Part shown: positions 33,058-40,821 of the stretch, piece after piece | Numbering within the stretch: the stretch's first letter is position 1 | How the letters are laid out: every line of letters starts with the position of its first letter | DNA from: a virus | IMG/VR virus record: IMGVR_UViG_3300030419_006472 | Span: 50,209 to 114,208 of that record | Strand: one strand, 5' to 3' | Length of the DNA: 64,000 nt | Position numbers and translations under genes: made by a program | Notes under the pieces: generated by a model | Databases searched by the model: none | What the model was told of the DNA's origin: nothing | What the model saw: the letters and a program-made list of their open reading frames with translations, nothing else

Positions 33058-34072
33058 CGTTATACCGCAGGAGTATATAGTAGAAAAATTTTATCAATAC
33101 GCAGGGTATCCTAAGTATAAAAAATTAACTAATGTATACGAAGGCGGTTGCCCGGTCTGTAGAGAAGGTAAATCTTGGAATAAAAAAAGAAGACTTTACT
33201 ATATAGTAAAAGAAAATCATATTTTCTGTCATAATTGTGGTTGGAGTGGTTCACCTGTAAAGTGGGTTCAAGAGGTAACAGGTAAAAATTACATTGATAT
33301 AATTAATGAATGTAAGAATGTAAATGTATTTAATATTCCTATTGAAAAGGACATTCCCATAACTCCGGAGAAACCGCCACAGTCTCTTCCCGGTGATTGT
33401 GTTAATTTATATGATAAAGTACAATGTAGTTTTTATAATCATGAACCTATGGTAAATCATGCTATAATTACATGCAAAGAAAGGAGATTACTAACTGCAA
33501 TTAATAAACCTAAAACGTTGTGGTTTAGTAGAAATGATTTCGTCCATAAAAATAGAATAATAATACCTTTCTATGACGACAATAAAATTATATTTTATCA
33601 ATCGAGAAAATTAAAACAAAATAAAAAAGATACAAAACCAAAGTACCTTTCGAAAATAGGAGCCGATAAAACAATATTTAATATTGATAAAATAGATAAT
33701 GATTTGGATTATATTTTTATTTTTGAAGGACCTATAGATAGCTTTTTTGTTAAAAACGGTGTTGCAGTAGGAGGTATTAGTAAAGGTAGATCTTGCTTTA
33801 CAAAACGACAACAGCAACAAATAAATCAAAAACCTTTCCATAAGCGTATTTGGGTTCTTGATAATCAATATTGCGACGAGACAGCAAAAGAAAAAACTCG
33901 ACTATTACTCAGTCAAGGAGAAAAATGTTTTATATGGCCAGAGGAATTATTAAATTATAAAGATTTTAATGACTTATGTGTGCAGATAGACCGAGACGAG
34001 ATAACTCCTCAATTTATAATTAAAAATAGTTATACCGAATTAAAAGGTAAATTATTATTATCTAAGATTTAA
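33044..34072 (+). CDS. 61: DNA primase gp61
   Basis: The primase makes RNA primers with gp41. The 342-aa protein has an N-terminal zinc ribbon (CPVC near residue 36 and CHNCGW near 61), followed by a TOPRIM domain with IFEGPIDSFFV (near 226) and RIWVLDNQ (near 267), the order seen in T4 gp61 (342 aa). It is the last gene of the plus-strand replication block and ends directly against a convergent late gene. Confidence 0.92.
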   Translation: MSLSDVIPQEYIVEKFYQYAGYPKYKKLTNVYEGGCPVCREGKSWNKKRRLYYIVKENHIFCHNCGWSGSPVKWVQEVTGKNYIDIINECKNVNVFNIPIEKDIPITPEKPPQSLPGDCVNLYDKVQCSFYNHEPMVNHAIITCKERRLLTAINKPKTLWFSRNDFVHKNRIIIPFYDDNKIIFYQSRKLKQNKKDTKPKYLSKIGADKTIFNIDKIDNDLDYIFIFEGPIDSFFVKNGVAVGGISKGRSCFTKRQQQQINQKPFHKRIWVLDNQYCDETAKEKTRLLLSQGEKCFIWPEELLNYKDFNDLCVQIDRDEITPQFIIKNSYTELKGKLLLSKI

Positions 34073-34552
34073 TTACTCACCCCAACCTGCAGGTCGCGGT
34101 CCAGCTATTTCATCAGCCCACGCCTTGTCAGTTAACGCCCTATCACCAGCTATGTAAACCGCCCATTTTTTATCTAAGTCAGACGCGTAACCACCTTGGT
34201 GTTGTGGGTTTGCTTTTTGCCATTCGGCGGACCCTCTATCTGGTTTTGGAAGAGGTTTGTATTCTGGTTCTGGCTCAGGAGCTGGCTCAGAAAAAACTTC
34301 AGTATTTTCGGCATCAAAAGCAGCTAATGCTCTTTCTGCCTTTTTTCTTTGACCCTTAGCAGACACGTATGCTTTCTCAGCAATACTTTCATCTTCACCT
34401 TTTGCTGCGACTAGACCCTCAGGAACATCTCCGTTGTGATCTTTTTCAATTTGCGCCCACTCTGTTCGAGCTGCCTTCCACGCCATGCGAGCCTTTTGAG
34501 CCGCGACCGAACTGTCATCTACTGCTTTTTGTAATTCTGCTCGTGTTGCCAT
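34073..34552 (-). CDS. late hypothetical protein (159 aa), Ala-rich
   Basis: The first 90 residues form an Ala/Lys/Glu-rich helical region, then a Pro/Glu linker (PAPEPEPEYKPLPKP) and a Trp-containing C-terminal part (WQKANPQHQGG ... WAVYIAGDRALTDKAW) with short repeats like those of virion proteins. Unknown function. A CATAAATA octamer 9 nt upstream marks it as late. It is back-to-back against primase gene 61. Confidence 0.6.
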   Translation of the reverse strand: MATRAELQKAVDDSSVAAQKARMAWKAARTEWAQIEKDHNGDVPEGLVAAKGEDESIAEKAYVSAKGQRKKAERALAAFDAENTEVFSEPAPEPEPEYKPLPKPDRGSAEWQKANPQHQGGYASDLDKKWAVYIAGDRALTDKAWADEIAGPRPAGWGE

Positions 34553-34560
34553 AATATTAA

Positions 34561-34971
34561 TTATTTATGCTTTTCTATATAAAGGTTTTTAAAAATTTGA
34601 TGTAAACCTGCCAATCTTTCACATACATCTAAAATTTCATTTTTTGTTGAATCAGAAACATCAGCGAAAATAGTACCTACTTTATTATCGTTTCTTAACT
34701 TCCCTAATACACTATTAACACCACCGTTAAGGTATTGTAATACATCATCAATGTTCGTAATCCACTCTTGTAGATCTTTAAGTTCTTCCTGTTCATTGGG
34801 GTTTTGATCTATTACGTCCTCGAAATCAGCCGCATGTCCTGGTTCATCTAAGGCATTTGCGAAGGACTCTTTATCATCTTCTGGTGCAGCATCAATCGCT
34901 GGAGCAGGTATTGGTGGACCTGGTTCATCTTCTAAAAGTAAAGATAAAAACCTATTTTCAAACTTTCCCAT
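34561..34971 (-). CDS. late hypothetical protein (136 aa)
   Basis: Starts MGKFENRFLSLLLEDEPGPP, then an acidic proline-containing stretch and a helical C-terminal half (EELKDLQEWITNIDDVLQYLNGG). The MxKFxxxF start is shared with other late genes here, such as the one at 58470. An AATAAATA octamer lies 5 nt before its ATG. Unknown; probably a virion or assembly protein. Confidence 0.6.
   Translation of the reverse strand: MGKFENRFLSLLLEDEPGPPIPAPAIDAAPEDDKESFANALDEPGHAADFEDVIDQNPNEQEELKDLQEWITNIDDVLQYLNGGVNSVLGKLRNDNKVGTIFADVSDSTKNEILDVCERLAGLHQIFKNLYIEKHK
34562..34569 (-). promoter_or_regulatory. late promoter octamer CATAAATA
   Basis: The minus-strand CATAAATA lies 9 nt before the ATG at 34552, overlapping the stop region of the gene upstream. 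Confidence 0.5.
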
Positions 34972-34976
34972 GTAAT

Positions 34977-34989
34977 TATTTATTAAATA
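34977..34989. promoter_or_regulatory. overlapping divergent late promoters
   Basis: AATAAATA on the minus strand (34977-34984) is 5 nt from the ATG at 34971, and ATTAAATA on the plus strand (34982-34989) is 6 nt from the ATG at 34996. The two octamers share 3 bp. Confidence 0.65.
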
Positions 34990-34995
34990 CTTATG

Positions 34996-35358
34996 ATGAA
35001 AGGCATACTTTTTGAAGATTTATATAAGTACACTAACAAGTACTGGAAAGACGTAAAGTCTAGACATGTTCGACCCACTACAAAAACATTAGATGATATT
35101 GCAAAAGCTAGTCCTGCGACGTATAATCAAATTTCAGCTGACCTTGTTCCTTTTCCTGGTGATCATTTAATCGAGCAACTCGGTAGCGCATTCACAAACA
35201 TATCTGACGCTACTTACTTATTAAATCAGCTTTTTGAAAATCCTTCTGTGCACTTAGACGAAAAAATTGTAAAATCCGCAAATTTAAAGTTGCAAAAAAT
35301 TCAGGATCTTATAAAATCTGTGTCGGAAGATTTAGATCATGACGAGACAGATAGTTAA
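34996..35358 (+). CDS. late hypothetical protein (120 aa)
   Basis: The gene opens with two ATGs in a row; the second (34996) lies 6 nt past the late octamer and fits the leaderless spacing used elsewhere. The protein starts MKGILFEDLYKYTNKYWKD and is helical, with a Leu/Ile-rich C-terminal half and acidic end. No family recognised. It overlaps the next gene by 20 nt. Confidence 0.6.
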   Translation: MKGILFEDLYKYTNKYWKDVKSRHVRPTTKTLDDIAKASPATYNQISADLVPFPGDHLIEQLGSAFTNISDATYLLNQLFENPSVHLDEKIVKSANLKLQKIQDLIKSVSEDLDHDETDS

Positions 35359-35746
35359 AAGTATATTAATTGTTTCTTTAATTTCACTTTCAATAAGTAG
35401 CATAGCGATGCTATTTTACCCTTCCCTTATAACATTTATAAAAGTTGCAATAGGTACAACCGGAATACAAATATTATTCTTTTTTATTTACAATAATGTT
35501 CTTAGATATATCGCTCGGTTAAACCTAGAAAAAGAAGCTCTTCAATTATCTCAATTAGCTGAACAAAATCGAATTTTAGCTGAATGTCAGGCATGTAAGA
35601 AAATGAATAACGTATATGTAAAATTAACTGAAGAAAATGAATTTAATTGTGAAGATTGTAGCACACTTAATAAAATACAAATTGATATCAGTACTATATT
35701 ACCGACGAATTTCCCAGACACTGGGACAATGATTTATGATAAATAA
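35339..35746 (+). CDS. small membrane protein with zinc-ribbon-like tail (135 aa)
   Basis: Two hydrophobic segments (about residues 6-26 and 32-50) form probable membrane helices. After a helical linker the C-terminal domain has two cysteine pairs, C-x2-C (CQACKK) and C-x2-C (CEDCST), about 21 residues apart, the layout of a zinc ribbon facing the cytoplasm. A membrane-anchored zinc protein in a late cluster could act in lysis timing or envelope changes, but no family is known to me. Confidence 0.6.
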   Translation: MTRQIVKSILIVSLISLSISSIAMLFYPSLITFIKVAIGTTGIQILFFFIYNNVLRYIARLNLEKEALQLSQLAEQNRILAECQACKKMNNVYVKLTEENEFNCEDCSTLNKIQIDISTILPTNFPDTGTMIYDK

Positions 35747-35957
35747 AAAACCCACGAAAGACTACTCACAGCTCGCAAGATGGTTATGCTTATTTGAAGC
35801 TGTTAATATTATTTCAGAGAAAGCTGACCAAATCGGTCAAGGAAAAGACTGTTTAAAGCCAATACCAATTAACAAATATATTAACGAAAGATATCCTTCA
35901 GTATTAAAAGACGTTGAATATGAATTTAGTAATAGTCACCGTACACGTCGTCGTTAG
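35736..35957 (+). CDS. small hypothetical protein (73 aa)
   Basis: Starts MINKKPTKDYSQLARWLCLFEAVN and ends in a basic SNSHRTRRR tail. Overlaps the membrane-protein gene by 11 nt and runs 32 nt into the convergent gp14 gene. Unknown function. Confidence 0.5.
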   Translation: MINKKPTKDYSQLARWLCLFEAVNIISEKADQIGQGKDCLKPIPINKYINERYPSVLKDVEYEFSNSHRTRRR

Positions 35958-36678
35958 ATCCATAATCAAAATAAGTTGATTGTTCTGTATCCAAATCATT
36001 AATATAATCTGTATCAATAGCTGTTAAAGGACCAGTACCAGATTGATCGGCAACTTGTGTAGATTTAGCCTCAGCAGGTAATCCTGGTAAGAACGTATGA
36101 TCATTTCTGCGAGCTCGAAGTCTAAACACATAATGGCCTTGAAGCTGGTTAATCTCATTAACCATTTGATCCATACGTTCTGTGATTTCAAATATCTTTC
36201 CGTCCTTACCTCCAGGTCGATCAATTGAACCATATTCGGTTAATTGAAATACATCCCCGGCGTTAGGTACAGCACTTAAAGTACCAGTATAACCAGATTC
36301 GTGATAATAGGAAGAAAGAGTTTGCTGATAAGTTTCAATATCTATTACTGCTGTTAATTCATCATCAGATACTAAACCGTATTGAGAATATGTTACTGCA
36401 CCATCCGTTAAATCTATTAACATAGTCATGGTCTCAGGAGACTGGTATCCTTGAAGCGGATTTTCGCCATATACTTTATCAGTCTTATCTAAATCAAATT
36501 TTCGGACATAATAACTAACGTTAGTACCATATAACCGTATTTGTTCTTTCCACCATTTTTTATACGTCTTATTACGTTCGTTAGCGCCTAACGATTTATT
36601 ATTAAACCGAATAACATTCTCAGCGTCACTATGATAGTTAACTGCTGTAACTGTATCTGTACTCCATGCTGATGCCAT
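35926..36678 (-). CDS. 14: neck protein gp14
   Basis: gp14 completes the head-tail neck. The 250-aa protein matches T4 gp14 (256 aa) in two regions: LYGTNVSYYVRKFDLDKTDKVYGENP (split, near residue 49), which parallels the E-C-Y-Y-V-P-R ... IFGED stretch, and GDVFQLTEYG followed by KIFEITERMD (near 145-170). The C-terminus is acidic and Tyr-rich. It shares a base with the 103-aa gene upstream, so both are read from the late promoter at 36996. Confidence 0.8.
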   Translation of the reverse strand: MASAWSTDTVTAVNYHSDAENVIRFNNKSLGANERNKTYKKWWKEQIRLYGTNVSYYVRKFDLDKTDKVYGENPLQGYQSPETMTMLIDLTDGAVTYSQYGLVSDDELTAVIDIETYQQTLSSYYHESGYTGTLSAVPNAGDVFQLTEYGSIDRPGGKDGKIFEITERMDQMVNEINQLQGHYVFRLRARRNDHTFLPGLPAEAKSTQVADQSGTGPLTAIDTDYINDLDTEQSTYFDYGSNDDVYGDYY

Positions 36679-36989
36679 TACTTCTTAATATAATATTGAT
36701 TGTTATCGATATACATTGTTATTCCAGTATTACCTAAATTCCTTGAACCCTTCTCTTCAAGATCTGTAATTCCATATATATCTTTTATAGTTTGAACATC
36801 TCGGTCATTTAAAAGAAATATACCGTTTTTTTTCTTTTTTAAATTATCTAATATACGACAAGAAGTAGCATCTGCTCTATGACTTGCAGGTAACAAATTT
36901 TGACGTGTTCTACCGGAGCCTGCACTTCCTCGTAATTTATATAAATCCTTACACCCTAAAGCTTCAAGAAATTTTCGAGTGAATAACAT
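36678..36989 (-). CDS. late hypothetical protein (103 aa)
   Basis: A small basic protein starting MLFTRKFLEALGCKDL, with GSAGSGRTRQNLLPASHRAD near residue 20 and a C-terminal beta-rich stretch. It may be a virion or neck partner of gp14 because the two share a stop/start base. A late ATTAAATA lies exactly 6 nt upstream, right after the terminator of the preceding unit. Confidence 0.6.
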   Translation of the reverse strand: MLFTRKFLEALGCKDLYKLRGSAGSGRTRQNLLPASHRADATSCRILDNLKKKKNGIFLLNDRDVQTIKDIYGITDLEEKGSRNLGNTGITMYIDNNQYYIKK

Positions 36990-36995
36990 TTTAAT

Positions 36996-37003
36996 TATTT
37001 AAT
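36996..37003 (-). promoter_or_regulatory. late promoter octamer ATTAAATA
   Basis: Minus-strand ATTAAATA, 6 nt before the ATG at 36989. It directly adjoins the T-run of the terminator at 37004. Confidence 0.6.
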
Positions 37004-37035
37004 AAAAAAAGCCCCCTACATTAACGTAGAGGGCT
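37004..37035 (-). terminator. Rho-independent terminator of the acidic late gene
   Basis: On the minus strand AGCCCTCTAC pairs with GTAGGGGGCT (one mismatch) across a short GTTAAT loop, followed by seven Ts (37004-37010). It ends the transcript of the 415-aa gene. Confidence 0.85.
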
Positions 37036-37058
37036 ATCAAAGGTATTATATATTTATC

Positions 37059-37604
37059 TTATGTCTTTGCATTGGCCTTTAACGGACCTTTGCCATACTT
37101 GGTATCACCAGTCTTTTTACCATCTCCGGTTTCTTTACCAGTAGTTGGATCGTCGTCTGTAACCTTAGCATCACCCGTACCTGTAGACTTACCACCTAAA
37201 CTATCAGCGGCAGGATCTGTAGCATTACCAGCACCATCAGAAGGATCAACACCTGTCTTTGTACCAGCGCCTGTCGGTTTTCCGGTAGATGTTTCATCTC
37301 CCTCAGACACTGTTTCAGCGTTCTCTGCACTTTCATGTGCAACTCCCTCTTCCGGTTCGTCTTCAGCTGCGTCAAATTCATCTTCAGCTGCGTCGTCGGC
37401 AGGGGCTAATTGATCAACAATTGCTTTAAGAGCATCGCATTGATCAGCAGTTAATGTTATTGTGACATCACCGTTATCGTCACTTGGTTCGTCGTCAAAT
37501 CCGAGATCATCAGGGCTAGGTAGACCTAACTCAGCGCCGAATTCGTCGTCTTCATTCATAACTTGCTCGTAGAGCTTATCAAATATAGATTTATCTTCTG
37601 ACAT
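37059..37604 (-). CDS. nested in-frame product of the acidic gene (181 aa)
   Basis: Starting from the internal ATG at 37604 (MSEDKSIFDKLYEQ), an in-frame C-terminal product could be made separately. It has a perfect TATAAATA at 37625-37632 and an AAAGG ribosome-binding site 7 nt before the ATG, both lying in the coding sequence of the long form. The start resembles independent late proteins. Whether the long form, the short form or both are made is not decidable from sequence. Confidence 0.5.
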   Translation of the reverse strand: MSEDKSIFDKLYEQVMNEDDEFGAELGLPSPDDLGFDDEPSDDNGDVTITLTADQCDALKAIVDQLAPADDAAEDEFDAAEDEPEEGVAHESAENAETVSEGDETSTGKPTGAGTKTGVDPSDGAGNATDPAADSLGGKSTGTGDAKVTDDDPTTGKETGDGKKTGDTKYGKGPLKANAKT

Positions 37605-38306
37605 AATATTACCTTTGTTAGAATTATTTATACTATCCTCAACAACTTTCTCTTCCTTTTCAGCATTTTTTTCTTCTGCTTCCTTGGGTTCCTGTAAATC
37701 GTCTTCAACATGACATGTGGCCGATTCCTGTTCTGTTGAATCAGTTTCCTCTGCAGGACGTTGTGTTTTCTTATCAACCTTATTGTACCCACTTTCATCA
37801 GGTTGTTTATATGATGTGCCGTCCTCTTCATTTAATCTAGCTTTTAACGAAAAGCCTTTTGAACCTGAAGATAACCGACTTTCATACTCTTCCATTATAT
37901 TTGTAAAACTCATAATTTTCTTTTTCTCCTTAAGTGTGACTAGCTTTCTTTCAACTCTAACTGATTCTTTCTTTACAACACTGTCTCTTTTAACCTCGAT
38001 CGCGTCGCCAACGGCAGCTAAATTAAGATACTCACCGTCAACATCAATAACTACGTAATCATCATCCTCACCCTCAACCTCTACTAGATCCCCGACATCT
38101 AATGGCTCATCATCTAAATAATCACCACTATGACGAGAAGGATCACCAAAATCCTCTTCATCACCAAAATCTGGACCGAGGTCTTCATTAACTTTTTTAC
38201 TATCCTCCTCAAGAATAGTCTCCGTCTTCGCAGTGTCTTCAGCAACTACCTTTGCCGTAGCATTTGCAAAGGCTTCATTAATAGAGTTTAAATCTTTGCT
38301 GTTCAT
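37059..38306 (-). CDS. acidic late protein (415 aa), probable scaffold/virion component
   Basis: Very acidic, with four parts: residues 1-130 containing a DVGDLVEVEGEDDDYVVIDV beta segment, an internal MSFTNIMEEYESRL at about 131, a second internal MSEDKSIFDKLYEQVMNEDD at about 234, and a Gly/Thr/Asp-rich repetitive tail (TGKPTGAGTKTG, STGTGDAKVTDDD). MSEDKxxFDxLYExVM openings occur in small T4-like late proteins. The TATAAATA 5 nt upstream and the terminator downstream define one late unit. A prohead core or decoration role is inferred from acidity and place. Confidence 0.6.
   Translation of the reverse strand: MNSKDLNSINEAFANATAKVVAEDTAKTETILEEDSKKVNEDLGPDFGDEEDFGDPSRHSGDYLDDEPLDVGDLVEVEGEDDDYVVIDVDGEYLNLAAVGDAIEVKRDSVVKKESVRVERKLVTLKEKKKIMSFTNIMEEYESRLSSGSKGFSLKARLNEEDGTSYKQPDESGYNKVDKKTQRPAEETDSTEQESATCHVEDDLQEPKEAEEKNAEKEEKVVEDSINNSNKGNIMSEDKSIFDKLYEQVMNEDDEFGAELGLPSPDDLGFDDEPSDDNGDVTITLTADQCDALKAIVDQLAPADDAAEDEFDAAEDEPEEGVAHESAENAETVSEGDETSTGKPTGAGTKTGVDPSDGAGNATDPAADSLGGKSTGTGDAKVTDDDPTTGKETGDGKKTGDTKYGKGPLKANAKT
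37625..37632 (-). promoter_or_regulatory. internal late promoter TATAAATA
   Basis: A perfect minus-strand TATAAATA inside the long acidic gene, 20 nt before the internal ATG, with AAAGG in the leader. Confidence 0.6.
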
Positions 38307-38319
38307 GTAAATATTTATA
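38306..38319. promoter_or_regulatory. overlapping divergent late promoters (palindromic)
   Basis: A single 14-bp near-palindrome carries TATAAATA on the minus strand (38312-38319, 5 nt from the ATG at 38306) and TGTAAATA on the plus strand (38306-38313, 6 nt from the GTG at 38320). The plus octamer begins on the A/T of the minus gene's start codon. Confidence 0.7.
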
Positions 38320-40038
38320 GTGCCCAGGCTAAAAAAAGACGATAAATTCTATTTAGGCAATACAAATTTACCTAACCCTAACATGGAGTACGAATGGACT
38401 CCAGACATGGTCAAATCGCTTAAAAAGGCTAAACAGAACATTCTCTATTTTGCAGAAAACTTTTTTCACATTGTTAACCTTGATCGAGGTAGAATAAAAA
38501 TAGACTTATACCCTTGTCAGAAAAGAGTATTACGTAGTCTGAGAGATAACAGATTTGTAGCTTGCTTAGCTAGTAGACAAACAGGCAAAACTACCATGAT
38601 GACGATTTACGCTTTATGGATTGCCTGCTTTCAGGATGATCAACGAATATTAATCGTGGCTAACAAAGAACAAACTGCAATTAGTATTTTTTCAAGAGTT
38701 AGACTCGCATATGAAAATTTACCGAACTATCTTAAACCTGGAGTTTTAGAATATGGTAAAACATCCATGAAATTAGCAAACGGTAGTAGTATAGGTATTA
38801 GCACTACTAGCTCGGACGCTGGTCGTGGTGAATCTGTAAATGTATTAATTCTAGATGAGTTAGCTTTTATCCCAAATAATCTTGTTGAAGAGTTTTGGAA
38901 GTCAGTATATCCAATTATTTCCTCATCAACAAAATCTAAAATATTTGTAGCATCTACCCCTAATGGTAGTGGTAACTTATTTTACACATTATATACAGAA
39001 GCGGAAAAAGGAGTAAACAATTGGAAATCAGAAACTATATTATGGCATGAAGTCCCAGGTAGAGATGAAAAATGGAAACAAGACACTATTAAGTCTATAG
39101 GTAGTGAAGAAGCTTTTGCTCAAGAATTTGATTGTAAGTTTCTTGATACTGGAGATTCATTTATTGATGAAATCTTCTTTGAAAAATTATTATCGAATAC
39201 AACTGAACCGACATATGTATTTGACGATGGGTGTTATAGAGTGTGGGAAGAACCAGATAAAGATCATTTATATACTATTGGTGTTGATGTAGCAGAAGGG
39301 GTCGGTCAAAACTATAGCGTTATACAAGTCTTAGATATAACTGACCTACAAGATATAAAACAAGTTGCAGAGTATGCATCTAACGAAATTAACCCGTTTG
39401 AGTTTACTACTAAAATTCGTGACATATGTTATCACTGGGGGGCACCACCTGTATTAATAGAGAGAAATAATTGCGGTAGTCAGGTTGTCGATAACTTATA
39501 TCACCAATACAATTATAAAAACATCGTTAATTGGTCTCCTAAAATAGGTCAAGTAAAATATGATAGGCTAGGAGTATACGCTCATACTAATACCAAATAT
39601 AAAGGCATTACTAATATGAGATATTGGATTAACGGTATTAAGTGTGTTGACATAAAATCAAAAACATCTGTCGTAGAGTTGAAAAATTTTGTACGATACC
39701 CTAACGGGTCATGGGCTGCTCAACCTGGCTTTGATTTTGACGACAGAGTCATGGCAATGGTATGGGCATTATTAATATTAGAAAATAGTGTAATACAAAA
39801 ATATTATAATGTTATAGAAATCGACGATAATCAACGTCCTGCAAAAATTGAATTAGGTCCATATATTGATCAAAAATTTAGTAACTTCTTGCAAGATTAT
39901 AAAATGCAAAATATTGATGACAGCTGGAATCCACCTTCAGTACATTTTACAGATATAAATATTTTTAATGAAGACGGAGCTCCTAACTACAATACAGATA
40001 TGGACGAATTAGAAGCACAAGGATATATTAGAGTATGA
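38320..40038 (+). CDS. 17: terminase large subunit gp17
   Basis: gp17 pumps DNA into the prohead and cuts it. The 572-aa protein has a Walker A-type SRQTGKTT (near residue 86), Walker B VLILDELAFI (near 175), and the RNase H-fold nuclease domain starting GVDVAEGVGQNYSVIQV (near 319) with a late Asp in FDFDDRVMAMVWAL (near 467). T4 gp17 is 610 aa. It starts at GTG, fixed by the late octamer 6 nt upstream, and overlaps the next gene by 4 nt. Confidence 0.95.
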   Translation: MPRLKKDDKFYLGNTNLPNPNMEYEWTPDMVKSLKKAKQNILYFAENFFHIVNLDRGRIKIDLYPCQKRVLRSLRDNRFVACLASRQTGKTTMMTIYALWIACFQDDQRILIVANKEQTAISIFSRVRLAYENLPNYLKPGVLEYGKTSMKLANGSSIGISTTSSDAGRGESVNVLILDELAFIPNNLVEEFWKSVYPIISSSTKSKIFVASTPNGSGNLFYTLYTEAEKGVNNWKSETILWHEVPGRDEKWKQDTIKSIGSEEAFAQEFDCKFLDTGDSFIDEIFFEKLLSNTTEPTYVFDDGCYRVWEEPDKDHLYTIGVDVAEGVGQNYSVIQVLDITDLQDIKQVAEYASNEINPFEFTTKIRDICYHWGAPPVLIERNNCGSQVVDNLYHQYNYKNIVNWSPKIGQVKYDRLGVYAHTNTKYKGITNMRYWINGIKCVDIKSKTSVVELKNFVRYPNGSWAAQPGFDFDDRVMAMVWALLILENSVIQKYYNVIEIDDNQRPAKIELGPYIDQKFSNFLQDYKMQNIDDSWNPPSVHFTDINIFNEDGAPNYNTDMDELEAQGYIRV

Positions 40039-40622
40039 ATCAAGCACCACTTAATAAAAATAGACATGATAAATTTATACTGGTTTTAAATTTACCTGAA
40101 GGTATAAAAAATATTGTAGATAACATAACCAGAAACACAAATAGAATCGATGCTAATAGTTTAGAAATTAGTGTCGCTGGTACCGTAACACCTACCATTA
40201 GTATACCAGAAAAAACACTACCATACGGTGCGCAAACTATAAAAGTTAGCTCTCATGCTCGACCAGCATATGAATCTTTAAATTTAGATTTTAAAATTGA
40301 TAATCAGTTTAATAATTATTGGGCAATATATAAATGGCTTGATATTATTAACGACGTTAAAACTGGTAATTTTAATGAAGATGATATTATAAAATATCGA
40401 GCCGCAGAATCTCCTGCGACCCCCTCTCAGCAACTACCTGTATATTCCTCTAATTTAACAGTATACGGTTTAGATGAATATGAGAATAAAAAAATTCAAT
40501 GGGACTATATTGGCGCATTCCCTACTAGATTAGCTGAAATTAAATGGAACTATGCTACAGGAGAAGAAATTACCTCTTCTGCTACTTTTGAATTTACACG
40601 ATTAGAAACAAAGTTAATTTAA
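40035..40622 (+). CDS. tail-tube-like structural protein (195 aa)
   Basis: The C-terminal half IGAFPTRLAEIKWNYATGEEITSSATFEFTRLE (split for length; near residues 160-192) resembles the closing strands of gp19-type tube proteins, and YESLNLDFKIDNQFNNYWAIYKWL (split, near 80) resembles their central part. It differs from the main tube gp19 at 46602. It could be a tail terminator, baseplate tube initiator or a second tube subunit. It lies right behind terminase, with a 4-nt overlap. Confidence 0.6.
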   Translation: MNQAPLNKNRHDKFILVLNLPEGIKNIVDNITRNTNRIDANSLEISVAGTVTPTISIPEKTLPYGAQTIKVSSHARPAYESLNLDFKIDNQFNNYWAIYKWLDIINDVKTGNFNEDDIIKYRAAESPATPSQQLPVYSSNLTVYGLDEYENKKIQWDYIGAFPTRLAEIKWNYATGEEITSSATFEFTRLETKLI

Positions 40623-40623
40623 A

Positions 40624-40821
40624 ATGCAACAATATCCTGATTTTATATATAATACCAATACTAAAACAGTTATTATAGAAAAGACAGGTAAGTTTATTGT
40701 ATCTAGTTCAGAGGTAAGTAGAGACGGTGAATTGATTCCTGAATATTTTACAGATATAAACGCCGTAAAAAAATATTTACAGTATTATGATATTAAAGGA
40801 ACTGTAGGTATAAAAATTTAA
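40624..40821 (+). CDS. small hypothetical protein (65 aa)
   Basis: A 65-aa beta-rich protein (TKTVIIEKTGKFIVSSSEVS) beginning one base after the tube-like gene. It converges on the DUF1552 gene with a 4-nt overlap. Unknown function; presumably translated with the tube-like gene. Confidence 0.55.
   Translation: MQQYPDFIYNTNTKTVIIEKTGKFIVSSSEVSRDGELIPEYFTDINAVKKYLQYYDIKGTVGIKI

Noticed and set aside
37072-38058. Plus-strand frames rich in Ser, Pro and Ala opposite the acidic late gene
   Set aside because: They mirror the Asp/Glu/Thr codons of the minus-strand gene and have no start signals.
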